DNA from: Luxibacter massiliensis | GTDB taxonomy: Bacteria > Bacillota > Clostridia > Lachnospirales > Lachnospiraceae | Length of the DNA: 64,000 nucleotides | Reading direction: 5' to 3' | NCBI RefSeq assembly: GCF_900604355.1 | Contig: NZ_UWOE01000001.1 | Span: forward strand, 1,550,001-1,614,000 | Shown here: positions 25,536 to 33,782 of the stretch, one piece after another | Layout: each line of letters begins with the position of its first letter | Position numbering within the stretch: position 1 is the first letter of the stretch | Program-made: the position numbers and the translations under genes | The notes under the pieces: model-generated | Databases searched by the model: none | The model's input: only the letters and a program-made list of their open reading frames with translations | Told to the model about the DNA's origin: nothing

Positions 25536-26567
25536 ATGGGAATGAAGATAAATGCGCAGCTCCCGCTGCCTGCAGATTTGAAGGCTGAATACCCCCTTTC
25601 TGCAGAGATACAGGAAATCAAGAAGAAAAGAGACAAGGAAATTCGGGACATTTTTACAGGGACATCTGATAAATTTATTGTACTGGCAGGGCCCTGCTCG
25701 GCAGATAATGAGGATTCTGTCTGTGAGTATGTGGAAAGGCTTTCCAGGCTGAATGAGGAAGTGTCTGAGAAACTGATGGTGATCCCCCGGATTTATACAA
25801 ACAAACCCCGGACAACCGGGGCAGGGTATAAAGGGATGCTTCATCAGCCTGAGCCGGACCAGGCCCCGGATCTTTTGGCCGGTCTTATTGCAATCAGGAA
25901 AATGCATATCCGCGCCATTGAGGTGAGCGGCATGACTGGGGCGGATGAAATGCTGTATCCGGAAAACAGGAGTTACCTGGATGATATATTGTCTTACGAG
26001 GCTGTTGGGGCCCGGTCCGTGGAAAATCAGCAGCACCGCCTTACAGCAAGCGGCATGGATATTCCGGTAGGGATGAAAAATCCTACAAGCGGTGATTTTT
26101 CTGTTATGCTTAATTCAGTGACGGCCGCACAAAGTTCCCATACATTTATTTACAGAGGCATGGATGTGACAACCCAGGGAAATGACCTGGCTCATGTGAT
26201 CCTGAGGGGCGGTGTAGATAAATATGGGACGTGCATACCGAATTACCACTATGAGGATCTGGTCCGCCTTTTGGATATGTATGAGAAAATGGATTTGAAA
26301 AATCCCGGGGCAGTGGTAGACGCCAATCATTCTAATTCAAATAAACAGTACAAGGAACAGATACGGATTGTCAGTGAAGTCCTGCACAGCCGGAAGTATA
26401 ACCCTGCCCTTCAAAGGCTGATTAAAGGCGTTATGATTGAGAGTTATTTAGAGGAGGGGTGCCAGAGTATAGACAGTCATCGGGTATATGGGAAATCTAT
26501 CACAGATCCTTGTCTTGGATGGGAAGATACACGGAGGCTTATTTATAAAATTGCAGAGAACTGTTAA
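25536..26567 (+). CDS. aroF: 3-deoxy-7-phosphoheptulonate synthase (class I, AroG type)
   Basis: First step of the shikimate pathway: condenses PEP and erythrose-4-phosphate to DAHP. 343 residues of the class I AroF/G/H type, with the hallmark LAGPCSADN, RIYTNKPRTT, ARSVENQQHR and the metal-binding NHSNSNKQY, GVMIESYLEEG and KSITDPCLGWEDT segments. Feedback control by aromatic amino acids is usual in this family. Another pathway gene, aroC, is at 57.6 kb. ATG 25536 or 25542 may be the start. Confidence 0.95.
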   Translation: MGMKINAQLPLPADLKAEYPLSAEIQEIKKKRDKEIRDIFTGTSDKFIVLAGPCSADNEDSVCEYVERLSRLNEEVSEKLMVIPRIYTNKPRTTGAGYKGMLHQPEPDQAPDLLAGLIAIRKMHIRAIEVSGMTGADEMLYPENRSYLDDILSYEAVGARSVENQQHRLTASGMDIPVGMKNPTSGDFSVMLNSVTAAQSSHTFIYRGMDVTTQGNDLAHVILRGGVDKYGTCIPNYHYEDLVRLLDMYEKMDLKNPGAVVDANHSNSNKQYKEQIRIVSEVLHSRKYNPALQRLIKGVMIESYLEEGCQSIDSHRVYGKSITDPCLGWEDTRRLIYKIAENC

Positions 26568-26692
26568 GCAAAATCAGAAGAAAAAGGAGGAAAGAAAGCA
26601 GAGGGGAATCTGCCATAAGGGGAGGGTAAGAAAAAGAGATATGTCCGGGACCATGGCCCGGCAAGATGTGTGAGTTATCAGGAGGAAAGAGA

Positions 26693-27181
26693 ATGGAATA
26701 TGAAAAACTGTCTGTAAGGGCTCTTAAATGTATGTATTTAGCATCCTTGCCAGCTGGGATTATAGTGCTGGCCGCGGTGGGGATTGTGGACTACTTCTGG
26801 ATTTTCCCCCAGGATATTGGTACTGGTAAAGTGATTTCACTTATTGTAGCGATCCTGACCCTGGTGGATGTGCTGCTAAGTCCCTACTTTAGGTATCACC
26901 GCTACCGGTACAGTATTAATGAAGAATGTATTGATATTAAAGAGGGATATATATTTATAAAGCGGAATATTGTTCCCATTGAGCGGCTCCACAAGCTACA
27001 GACGGCTAAAGGCCCTATCGACCGCCTGTTTGGTGTGGCAAAGGTGGTAGTGACCACGGCAGGAGGTGATGTGACAATCCGTTTCCTGGAGGAGGAGAAG
27101 GCTGAAAGGATAGCCGACAGCTTAAGGAGCAGAATCAATGAGATGGTGATAGAGCAGAGGGAAAATCATGGAAAAGCATAA
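26693..27181 (+). CDS. PH-domain membrane protein, YdbS-like
   Basis: 162 residues: two hydrophobic helices (about residues 15-35 and 45-62) followed by a bacterial PH (bPH2) domain with the RHNIVPIERLHKLQT-like segment IKRNIVPIERLHKLQ. YdbS/YdbT pairs of Bacillus protect against pore-forming bacteriocins; function here is by analogy. ATG 26693 follows GGAGGAAAGAG. The next gene overlaps it by 14 bases and encodes the larger partner. Confidence 0.8.
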   Translation: MEYEKLSVRALKCMYLASLPAGIIVLAAVGIVDYFWIFPQDIGTGKVISLIVAILTLVDVLLSPYFRYHRYRYSINEECIDIKEGYIFIKRNIVPIERLHKLQTAKGPIDRLFGVAKVVVTTAGGDVTIRFLEEEKAERIADSLRSRINEMVIEQRENHGKA

Positions 27182-28694
27182 AAGATTTCGAAACCATATT
27201 TCTATTATTCTGGAGAGAATGGGCGGGGTATTTATATTTGTAGGACTGGCTGTCATAAGCGGCCTTATGCAAAGCGGGGAAGATTTGCTGGAAGGACTTT
27301 CTTTGCTGTCAGGAAGCGGAGCGGCCTTACCGGTACTTTTGGCTGTCCTGGGTATTTTATTTTTGATTCTTTTGTGGCAGTATGTCGTTTGGGCCAAGAC
27401 TTACATATCTATTCAGGGAAATACTATCGTGATTGAGCGGGAAACTATGAACAGGAAGAAGAATACCATTGGTATCCGCAATATTTCGAACGTAAATACA
27501 GAGCAGAATCTGTTTGAAATGTTAATTGGCACATGCAAAGTAAAGCTGGACACAAACAGTCTCTCCACAGCAGACAGGACTGACGTGAAAATTGTTCTCA
27601 GGAAGCCCGATGCTATAAGGTTTAAAGAGGAAATCCTAAGCCTCATGCAGGACAGTGCGGAAGAACAGCCCAGGGTTATGGCAGATACAGAAGCCGCTTA
27701 TACAGTGAGGGCAGGATTAGGGGACATGATGGTACATGGATTTTTTTCCATTAACCTTGTTTCAGTCCTGATTTTATTAGGATGTGTGGCAGGGGCAGCA
27801 GAAGTTCTGTCGGGCGCGCTGGGGCAGGGACTGGCAGGGCTAAGCCTTATGAGCATAGCTGCAAGTATGCTTGTGGGGGCTGTGTTCTTCTTCTCAGCAT
27901 TGTGGGATATTATGAGGGGATTTTTTAGGTACCATAACTTTAAGGCGGGAAGGGACAGGGACAGACTGTATATAAGCTATGGCCTTACAAAAAAGGTGAA
28001 TTATATGATTCCTGTGGATAAAATTAATGCTGTCAAATTGAACCAGTCCTTGCTGGCCCGGCTGGCAGGGCGGTACATGGCTGAAATCATAAATGTAGGC
28101 ATGGGAGATGATGAGAGTGAGAAACAGTCGTTTCTTGTCCTGTATTGCCGGAAATCGAAGATGGAGGCATATATCAGAGAGCTGCTCCCGGAATTTTCCG
28201 GACTTTTAGATACTCCTGTGAAACGGCAGCCATCCAGTGTCTGGCTTGTCTGGATTCTCCCAGTATTGGCATATCTGGCCTGTGCAGCCGGGGCATTGGG
28301 AGCCTCCCTCCTACTGCTCCCCGATACATGGAAAGTACCTGCAGTGCTTACGGCGGCAGGCGTTACCCTGCTTGTGTTTGTTTTTATGGTCTGCCGGTTT
28401 TTTACGGCAGGCAGCAAAATAGAAAAGAATTTTTTGAAACTGGCCAATGGCTATATGGGACGCCGGTTTGTATGTATCCCTTATGCAAAGATCCAGTATG
28501 TTCAGTTGGAACAGAATTTTCTTGGGGTATGTGCGGGCATACAGAAGGGGACTGTAAAGATGCTGGCGGCAGCGGCAAATGTCTCCCAGGGGATCCCTTA
28601 TTTTTCTTCAGAGGGGGCAGAACTACTGAAGGAGAAGATTGTAGCTGCAGGGAGGCATGAAGTGAGCTCTGGAGCAGATGAAGATAAGCAATAG
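27168..28694 (+). CDS. PH-domain membrane protein, YdbT-like
   Basis: 508 residues with three pairs of membrane helices (about 18-34/44-66, 190-215/222-245, 355-375/382-405), each followed by a PH-like beta domain (RNISNVNTEQNLFEMLIG; PVDKINAVKLNQSLLARLAG; PYAKIQYVQLEQNFLGVCAG). This triple repeat is the YdbT plan. It overlaps the YdbS-like gene and presumably forms a complex with it. A hairpin at 28733-28763 closes the unit. Confidence 0.8.
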   Translation: MEKHKRFRNHISIILERMGGVFIFVGLAVISGLMQSGEDLLEGLSLLSGSGAALPVLLAVLGILFLILLWQYVVWAKTYISIQGNTIVIERETMNRKKNTIGIRNISNVNTEQNLFEMLIGTCKVKLDTNSLSTADRTDVKIVLRKPDAIRFKEEILSLMQDSAEEQPRVMADTEAAYTVRAGLGDMMVHGFFSINLVSVLILLGCVAGAAEVLSGALGQGLAGLSLMSIAASMLVGAVFFFSALWDIMRGFFRYHNFKAGRDRDRLYISYGLTKKVNYMIPVDKINAVKLNQSLLARLAGRYMAEIINVGMGDDESEKQSFLVLYCRKSKMEAYIRELLPEFSGLLDTPVKRQPSSVWLVWILPVLAYLACAAGALGASLLLLPDTWKVPAVLTAAGVTLLVFVFMVCRFFTAGSKIEKNFLKLANGYMGRRFVCIPYAKIQYVQLEQNFLGVCAGIQKGTVKMLAAAANVSQGIPYFSSEGAELLKEKIVAAGRHEVSSGADEDKQ

Positions 28695-28732
28695 CACACT
28701 TTATCGATTATAGTAGAATAATAAGTTTAATA

Positions 28733-28763
28733 TTTGAGGGACACGTAAATCGTGTTCCTCAAA
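28733..28763 (+). terminator. Hairpin after the PH-domain genes
   Basis: 13-bp stem TTTGAGGGACACG (28733-28745) with 28751-28763, one wobble, 5-nt loop. Followed by CTTTACATTC, a poor T-tract, so either a weak terminator or an mRNA end. Confidence 0.5.
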
Positions 28764-28792
28764 CTTTACATTCAGATAAATATAAAATTTAC

Positions 28793-28821
28793 TTGAAATA
28801 TGTTACAGTAGGAATTATACT
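28793..28821 (+). promoter_or_regulatory. Promoter of the recombinase-like gene
   Basis: TTGAAA (28793-28798), 17-bp spacer, TATACT (28816-28821). Confidence 0.65.
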
Positions 28822-28876
28822 GGTAACAAAACAATTCCGCTTCGCGGTTTTGCACACAAAAGGGGAGAGGAAGCCT

Positions 28877-29773
28877 ATGAATAAATCTACCAGTTCCAGG
28901 ATATTTTGGGATATATGGAAGGAATTTGCAGGACACTTTAAAAACAAGGAGACAGGAAGCGCATATTTGGCAGAAATCAAAGAATTCGAAAAATTTTGTG
29001 ATAAAGCCTTTTTAAATTCAGGCAAAAAGGATGCAGAAGCGTACTTTGAATTCCTCGGCAAACAGGAACATTTACAGAAAATCCAAATGAATACGCTGGC
29101 AAAAAAACTATGGGAGCTTCATTCATTCGCAGATTTTGTGCTGACAAAGAAAGAAGAATACCCTGTGCCAAAGGACTTTTGTGATGCATTTTATCCCCTC
29201 CTTGAAACGGTAAAAGGGCAGGAAAATATAGTACATTCGGTATCTGTTGAAGATATGGATGCACTGTATCAGGCAGCACAGGACGACATTATGGCATATA
29301 CAATCATTGCCCTGATCCACAGGGCAGGACTTTCATCCACAGAAATTTCGGGATTAAGGCTTCAGGATTTTACAGTCTACGAAAACGGAACCTTTGCAGA
29401 ACTTAGGGGCAAAGAAAGAGTATGCCTGATACCAGAGGATGTGTGCCGTATTTTAGAGTTATATCTGGCAGACAGGCAGGACTGTGAATCCCTTTTTTGT
29501 AATCGGCAGGGCAATCCCCTGAATAAAATGTACATCAGCCGTATGCTCAAAAAATATAGCATCAAGGCAAAAATCTCCCCCTTGAGTGCAGAGAAAATAC
29601 GGACGACATGCGGGATCACCATGTCTGCTTACGGGGCCTCATCGGCACAGGTGGCCCGGCAGATGGGGATCACCGGGATGCAGATACGGAAGTATAAGAA
29701 TAAACAGTACAGGGACAGCCTGATCCTAAAGGCAAACGGACTTGTAAAGATGAGAATAGAGCCTCCAGATTAA
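28877..29773 (+). CDS. Tyrosine-recombinase-like protein lacking catalytic residues
   Basis: 298 residues with the XerC/D plan: an N-terminal SAM-like core-binding domain (1-110) and a C-terminal integrase fold. The region that should read GLR-x-SEL reads GLSSTEI (residues 151-157), so catalytic Arg I is serine 153. The HxLRH motif is replaced by EKIRTTC, leaving only the second arginine, and the LGH box reads MGITG. A tyrosine remains in RKYKNKQY. It is probably not a working recombinase but may still bind DNA. ATG 28877 follows GGGGAGAGG. It stands alone with its own promoter and no mobile-element genes nearby. Confidence 0.75.
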   Translation: MNKSTSSRIFWDIWKEFAGHFKNKETGSAYLAEIKEFEKFCDKAFLNSGKKDAEAYFEFLGKQEHLQKIQMNTLAKKLWELHSFADFVLTKKEEYPVPKDFCDAFYPLLETVKGQENIVHSVSVEDMDALYQAAQDDIMAYTIIALIHRAGLSSTEISGLRLQDFTVYENGTFAELRGKERVCLIPEDVCRILELYLADRQDCESLFCNRQGNPLNKMYISRMLKKYSIKAKISPLSAEKIRTTCGITMSAYGASSAQVARQMGITGMQIRKYKNKQYRDSLILKANGLVKMRIEPPD

Positions 29774-29803
29774 AATTGTAAAAATATTCTGAAAATGAAG
29801 GAC

Positions 29804-29868
29804 AAAGGGGACAGACCCTATTGCAAAAGGGACAGACCCCTTTGCAATAGGGTCTGTCCCCTTTTTAT
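29804..29868 (+). repeat. GGGACAGACCC hairpin element, also a terminator
   Basis: Perfect 24-bp inverted repeat (29804-29827 with 29841-29864) followed by TTTTTATT. The 13-nt loop carries another copy of the GGGACAGACCC core, so the core occurs three times in 60 bases (two direct, one inverted). It lies between two convergent genes and its structure suits a bidirectional terminator. Confidence 0.85.
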
Positions 29869-29872
29869 TACC

Positions 29873-30316
29873 TTACTTATTATCTGTATGTTTTTCCTCA
29901 CAATATTTACAGCGGTATGTCTGTTCTTCTTCATCTGTGAGGACAAAAATATGGTCCAGCCCCTGCTCAATGGAGGTGATGCAGCGTGGATTTTTGCACC
30001 GTATTACATTTTTGATTTCCTTTGGGAGAGTGAGACGTTTCTTATCTACGATTTCTTCATTTTGGATGATGTTGACTGTAATGTTATGGTCAATAAACCC
30101 CAGTATATCTAAATCCATAAAATCTATAGGGCATTCAATTTTTATAATGTCTTTTTTACCCATTTTGCTGCTTTTAGCATTTTTGATTATGGCCACGCAG
30201 CAATCTAGTTTATCTAAATGTAAATATTTATATATTTCCATGCATTTTCCGGCTTCGATATGGTCCAGGACGAATCCTTCCGAGATACGGCCCACGTTTA
30301 ATGTGTTTTTTACCAT
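29873..30316 (-). CDS. pyrI: Aspartate carbamoyltransferase regulatory chain
   Basis: 147 residues. The N-terminal allosteric domain (nucleotide effector binding, with LHLDKLDCCVAIIKNAKS) is followed by the zinc domain with the four cysteines in CKNPRC and CKYC. PyrI assembles with PyrB into the ATCase holoenzyme and gives CTP/ATP control of pyrimidine synthesis. It lies 173 bases downstream of pyrB on the same strand, an unusually wide gap for this pair. Confidence 0.95.
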   Translation of the reverse strand: MVKNTLNVGRISEGFVLDHIEAGKCMEIYKYLHLDKLDCCVAIIKNAKSSKMGKKDIIKIECPIDFMDLDILGFIDHNITVNIIQNEEIVDKKRLTLPKEIKNVIRCKNPRCITSIEQGLDHIFVLTDEEEQTYRCKYCEEKHTDNK

Positions 30317-30489
30317 GAATTCTTCTCTCTTTCTTTTAACAATCTATAGTAAATCCCTGCTCCTTTTAAAAGGAGAGGAACTCTGGGGGAATACCCTGTA
30401 ATTCCTTCCTGGGCGGCAGCCATCAGGCTGCCAGCAGCAATGGGCAGCTAAAGCCTGGGAAGGAGGGTTACAATATATACGGGTAAAGT
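30317..30489 (-). promoter_or_regulatory. pyrB-pyrI intercistronic region with hairpins
   Basis: 173 bases without a gene. It holds a palindrome CTCCTTTTAAAAGGAG (30360-30375) close to the pyrI start and a longer GC-rich imperfect hairpin around 30405-30470 (CTTCCTGGGC with GCCTGGGAAG, two wobbles). No T-run follows, so these look like mRNA processing or stability elements rather than a terminator. Confidence 0.4.
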
Positions 30490-31410
30490 TTACGCCATAT
30501 GGATATCCAGGAGGGTGAGGATAAGGGCCATCCTGACATATACGCCGTATTGTACTTGCCTAAAATATGCGGCCCTGGGGTCATCATCCACCTCCACAGA
30601 AATCTCATTTACTCTCGGCAAAGGATGAAGGACATACATGTCCTCTGGGGCAAGTTTCATTTTTCTTTTATCCAGTATGTAGAAGTCTTTCATACGCACA
30701 TAATCTTCTTCATTAAAAAAGCGTTCCTTCTGCACTCTGGTCATATAAAGGATATCCAGGTCAGGCAGCGCATCCTCCAGACGGACGACTTCTTTGTAAG
30801 GTATATGCATCCTGTCCAGGACATCGTTGCGCATATAACCGGGAAGGCGCAGCTCCTCGGGAGAAATCAGTATAAATTTGATTCCTTCGTACCGAACCAG
30901 TGCATGGATGAGAGAGTGTACAGTGCGGCCGAATTTTAAGTCACCGCAGAGGCCGATTGTCATATTGTTTAGACGGCCCTTGACGTTCTTAACAGTGAGC
31001 AGGTCTGTGAGAGTCTGGGTAGGATGCTGATGTCCGCCGTCCCCTGCATTGATAACCGGTATTGCAGAATGCTGGCAGGCTACCATAGGCGCCCCTTCTT
31101 TTGGATGCCTCATGGCACAGATATCTGCATAGCAGGATATAGTACGGATTGTATCTGCCACACTTTCCCCCTTGGCGGCAGAACTAGAATCAGCAGATGA
31201 AAACCCCATAATACTGCCCCCCAGATTTAACATGGCAGCTTCATGGCTCAGCCTGGTCCTTGTACTTGGCTCATAGAATAATGTGGCCAGTTTTTTCCCG
31301 TCACAGGCATGTGAATATTTAGCAGGGTATGCCTCAATATCCTGGGCCAAATCCAAGAGCCTGTCCAGCTCTTCCACAGAAAAATCCAAGGGACTCATTA
31401 AATGTCTCAT
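30490..31410 (-). CDS. pyrB: Aspartate carbamoyltransferase catalytic chain
   Basis: Condenses carbamoyl phosphate with aspartate, the first committed pyrimidine step. 306 residues with the carbamoyl-phosphate motif FYEPSTRTRLS, the loop GDGGHQHPTQTL and HPLPR near the C-terminus. The start is the ATG at 31410, because AAGGAGG lies about eight bases upstream and it gives the family's normal N-terminus (MRHLMSPLDFSVEELD). The nitroreductase gene ends 40 bases upstream in the same direction. Confidence 0.96.
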   Translation of the reverse strand: MRHLMSPLDFSVEELDRLLDLAQDIEAYPAKYSHACDGKKLATLFYEPSTRTRLSHEAAMLNLGGSIMGFSSADSSSAAKGESVADTIRTISCYADICAMRHPKEGAPMVACQHSAIPVINAGDGGHQHPTQTLTDLLTVKNVKGRLNNMTIGLCGDLKFGRTVHSLIHALVRYEGIKFILISPEELRLPGYMRNDVLDRMHIPYKEVVRLEDALPDLDILYMTRVQKERFFNEEDYVRMKDFYILDKRKMKLAPEDMYVLHPLPRVNEISVEVDDDPRAAYFRQVQYGVYVRMALILTLLDIHMA

Positions 31411-31450
31411 AAAATAAACCTCCTTAATATACCAGTCAGGGTGTACATAT

Positions 31451-31987
31451 TTATCTGTATTCCAGCAATTCTTCCACAGATTTGCGCTTCGGGGCCGACG
31501 GGGCCTCATCTGGACAGCCGATAGCTATCAGCGCAGCAAGCTCCTGCTCTTTTGGCAGGTTTAAAAGAGAGGTGATTTCTTCCTCATCAAATATCCCCAA
31601 AATAACTGTGCCCAGGCCATATTCAGCCGCTGCAAGGCAGAAACTTTGGCAGGCTGCCCCGACATCAAACATCTGCCACCTGTCTCCTTTTTTGGTAGTG
31701 TAGGAACCGTCACGTTCAAAGCCGCTTAGGCCTTTCATAAAGGTGACGGCCATGAGCATAGGGGCCTGCCTGATAATATTCGCATTGTGTTCACGGGTAT
31801 ACTTACCGGTGATTTTCTCCAAAACAGCAGAATCTTCAATTGCAATATAACGGGTAATCTGGGTGTTTTTCCAAGAAGGAGAATAAGAAGCAGCAGAAAT
31901 AACAGACTCAATAACAGAATGATCAATAGGGTCCGGCTTATATTTCCGGATACTTCTTCGGCCTTTAAGACAATCAATAACGTTCAT
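31451..31987 (-). CDS. Nitroreductase-family flavoprotein
   Basis: 178 residues, FMN-dependent NAD(P)H oxidoreductase fold. RRSIRKYKPDPI is the usual FMN-phosphate N-terminal motif; DVGAACQSFCLAAAEYGLGT is the central helix and the C-terminus is short. The family reduces nitroaromatics, quinones or flavins; the natural substrate is unknown. It has its own promoter (32024-32052) and probably forms an operon with pyrB and pyrI, an uncommon association. Confidence 0.88.
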   Translation of the reverse strand: MNVIDCLKGRRSIRKYKPDPIDHSVIESVISAASYSPSWKNTQITRYIAIEDSAVLEKITGKYTREHNANIIRQAPMLMAVTFMKGLSGFERDGSYTTKKGDRWQMFDVGAACQSFCLAAAEYGLGTVILGIFDEEEITSLLNLPKEQELAALIAIGCPDEAPSAPKRKSVEELLEYR

Positions 31988-32023
31988 TTAGTACCTCCCT
32001 GTTAAAATTATTTTCAACTAATA

Positions 32024-32052
32024 ATCATATACCAATTAGGAAACATTTTCAA
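32024..32052 (-). promoter_or_regulatory. Promoter for nitroreductase-pyrB-pyrI
   Basis: On the minus strand: TTGAAA (32052-32047), 17-bp spacer, TATGAT (32029-32024). Confidence 0.65.
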
Positions 32053-32143
32053 TAGAATAAAATCTCAACTTTAAGAAGTGCTGCAGGATTACAACACATG
32101 TTTGAAAAACCTACAAGTGGAAAGAAAAACTGAGAGAAGCATA

Positions 32144-32172
32144 TTGACATCTATATAGAAGTATGGTAACAT
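32144..32172 (+). promoter_or_regulatory. Promoter of infC-rpmI-rplT
   Basis: TTGACA (32144-32149), 17-bp spacer, TAACAT (32167-32172); about 225 bases of leader follow before the infC start. Confidence 0.65.
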
Positions 32173-32179
32173 ACATTTT

Positions 32180-32402
32180 GCGTAAGGCAAAAACAAAGCA
32201 GAGTATCCACTCTCACCATAGCACGATTGGGTGACTACTGGTTAATTATTAGAGCATAAGTATACTGTAGGGACAGTATCTATGTCAACATTCGGGTGGA
32301 TCATTATTCACTCGTTTTTTGTTTGCAGAAAGCCTGTGTTTTACGGTTATTGCTTTCGCGGGAAAAACCTAAAGGAAATTCATTTGACGGAGGTATACAA
32401 CA
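32180..32402 (+). promoter_or_regulatory. infC leader with transcription attenuator (L20-leader-like)
   Basis: The long leader contains an intrinsic terminator: CGGGTGGA (32293-32300) pairs with TTCACTCG (32307-32314), 6-nt loop, followed by TTTTTTGTTT. Upstream complementary segments (for example around CACTCTCACC, GGGTGACTACTGG and GGGACAGTATC) could form a competing structure. In Bacillus the infC-rpmI-rplT operon is attenuated by L20 binding its leader; position and terminator fit that model, but I cannot confirm the L20-binding fold by eye. Confidence 0.65.
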
Positions 32403-32909
32403 ATTAGCGATTTAATGATTAACGAGCAAATCAGAGACAAAGAGGTTCGTCTGGTTAGTGAGGATGGGGAACAATTAGGAATTATGTCATCCAGGGACGC
32501 ACTGAGGATGGCCATGGATGCGGAACTTGATCTGGTTAAAATTGCGCCGATGGCAAAGCCGCCGGTGTGCAAGATCATTGATTACGGTAAATTCAAATAT
32601 GAACAGACCCGCAAGGAAAAGGAAGCCAAGAAGAAGCAGAAAACTGTTGAGGTAAAAGAGGTCCGCCTGTCACCCAACATTGATACCAATGACCTGAACA
32701 CTAAGGTAAATAATGCAAAGAAATTTATTACAAAAGGCAACAAAGTAAAAGTGACGCTGCGTTTCCGCGGAAGGGAAATGGCCCACGTACAGCAGAGCAA
32801 ACATATTTTGGATGATTTTGCAGCTTTGCTTGCAGATATTTCTGTTATTGAGAAGCCGGCTAAGATGGAAGGCCGGAGCATGAGCATGGTTTTAACTGAA
32901 AAACGTTAA
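32403..32909 (+). CDS. infC: Translation initiation factor IF-3 (AUU start)
   Basis: IF-3 keeps 30S subunits apart and checks the start codon. Internal motifs VKIAPMAKPPVCKIIDYGKFKYEQ-type and the C-terminal VTLRFRGREMAH are typical. The ribosome site GGAGG (32389-32393) is nine bases before an ATT at 32403 that is in frame with ATG 32415; the ATG itself is 21 bases away. I therefore take ATT as the start, giving 168 residues. infC of E. coli and Geobacillus also start at AUU, which lets IF-3 repress its own translation. Confidence 0.9.
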   Translation: MSDLMINEQIRDKEVRLVSEDGEQLGIMSSRDALRMAMDAELDLVKIAPMAKPPVCKIIDYGKFKYEQTRKEKEAKKKQKTVEVKEVRLSPNIDTNDLNTKVNNAKKFITKGNKVKVTLRFRGREMAHVQQSKHILDDFAALLADISVIEKPAKMEGRSMSMVLTEKR

Positions 32910-32970
32910 AAATAAAGGTATAAGGGTGCTTTGCATCCGGTAAACGCACAATAAAGGAGGAAATTTTATC

Positions 32971-33168
32971 ATGCCAAAAATCAAAACCAATAGAGCGGCA
33001 GCAAAACGCTTCAAAGCAACAGGTACAGGGAAACTGAAAAGAAATAAGGCATATAAGAGCCATATCTTAACAAAGAAGTCTGCAAAGAGAAAAAGAAATC
33101 TCAGGCATGCGACTATTACAGATGCTACAAATGTGAAGAATATGAAGAAAATATTACCATACCTGTAA
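32971..33168 (+). CDS. rpmI: 50S ribosomal protein L35
   Basis: 65-residue, very basic protein starting MPKIKTNRAAAKRFKATGTG, with the KKSAKRKRNLRH segment usual for bacterial L35. AAAGGAGG precedes the ATG. It lies between infC and rplT as in nearly all Firmicutes. Confidence 0.98.
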   Translation: MPKIKTNRAAAKRFKATGTGKLKRNKAYKSHILTKKSAKRKRNLRHATITDATNVKNMKKILPYL

Positions 33169-33199
33169 GATTTGGATGTAGATGAAGGAGGAGTAAGAA

Positions 33200-33556
33200 A
33201 TGGCAAGAATTAAAGGCGGAATGAACGCTAGAAGAAAACATAACAAGATCCTGAAACTGGCAAAAGGATACAGAGGAGCACGCTCTAAGCAGTACAGAGT
33301 AGCAAAGCAGTCTGTCATGAGAGCGCTGGCATCTGCTTACGCAGGAAGAAAGCAGCGCAAACGCCAGATGAGGCAGCTGTGGATAGCAAGAATTAATGCT
33401 GCAGCTAGAATGAACGGCCTGTCTTACAGTAAGTTCATGCATGGATTAAAGCTGGCTGATATAGAGGTAAACAGAAAAATGCTGGCAGAGCTTGCAGTGA
33501 GTGACAAAGAAGGGTTTACTGCACTGGCAGAAATAGCAAAGGAAAAAATTGCATAA
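33200..33556 (+). CDS. rplT: 50S ribosomal protein L20
   Basis: 118 residues, starting MARIKGGMNARRKHNKILKL, with the RQLWIARINAAAR and SYSKFMHGLKLA segments of L20. A primary 23S rRNA binder and the likely autoregulator of this operon through the infC leader. Confidence 0.98.
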   Translation: MARIKGGMNARRKHNKILKLAKGYRGARSKQYRVAKQSVMRALASAYAGRKQRKRQMRQLWIARINAAARMNGLSYSKFMHGLKLADIEVNRKMLAELAVSDKEGFTALAEIAKEKIA

Positions 33557-33641
33557 TTAAAGGAAGTATGTGGTGCTGCGCAGACATCCTAAAATGTATG
33601 CCTGTGCAGGCAGATAGGCACAGACGTGTCCTGTAAGATAT

Positions 33642-33697
33642 ATACCCTGGATGGTTTTGGGCCATAGATTTTTTGGCCGGCCGCCGGGGTATTTTTG
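33642..33697 (+). terminator. Terminator after rplT
   Basis: ATACCCTGG (33642-33650) pairs with CCGGGGTAT (33684-33692, one wobble), an inner GGCC stem extends it, and TTTTTG follows. Confidence 0.75.
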
Positions 33698-33747
33698 TTC
33701 TCGTGCAAGTACTGTCTATGGATATTAAAAAGAAGTATAAAAAACTA

Positions 33748-33776
33748 TTGACAAGAATATTTTACTGTGATAAAGT
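33748..33776 (+). promoter_or_regulatory. Promoter of the T-box transcript
   Basis: TTGACA (33748-33753), 17-bp spacer, TAAAGT (33771-33776). Confidence 0.6.
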
Positions 33777-33782
33777 TTTTTA

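Noticed and set aside
28877..29868. Integrated mobile element suggested by the recombinase-like gene and nearby hairpins
   Set aside because: No attachment repeats, no phage or conjugation genes, both flanks are core genes, and the recombinase lacks catalytic residues.
29795..30112. Plus-strand open frame opposite pyrI
   Set aside because: It is antisense to the clearly coding pyrI gene and includes the repeat hairpin.
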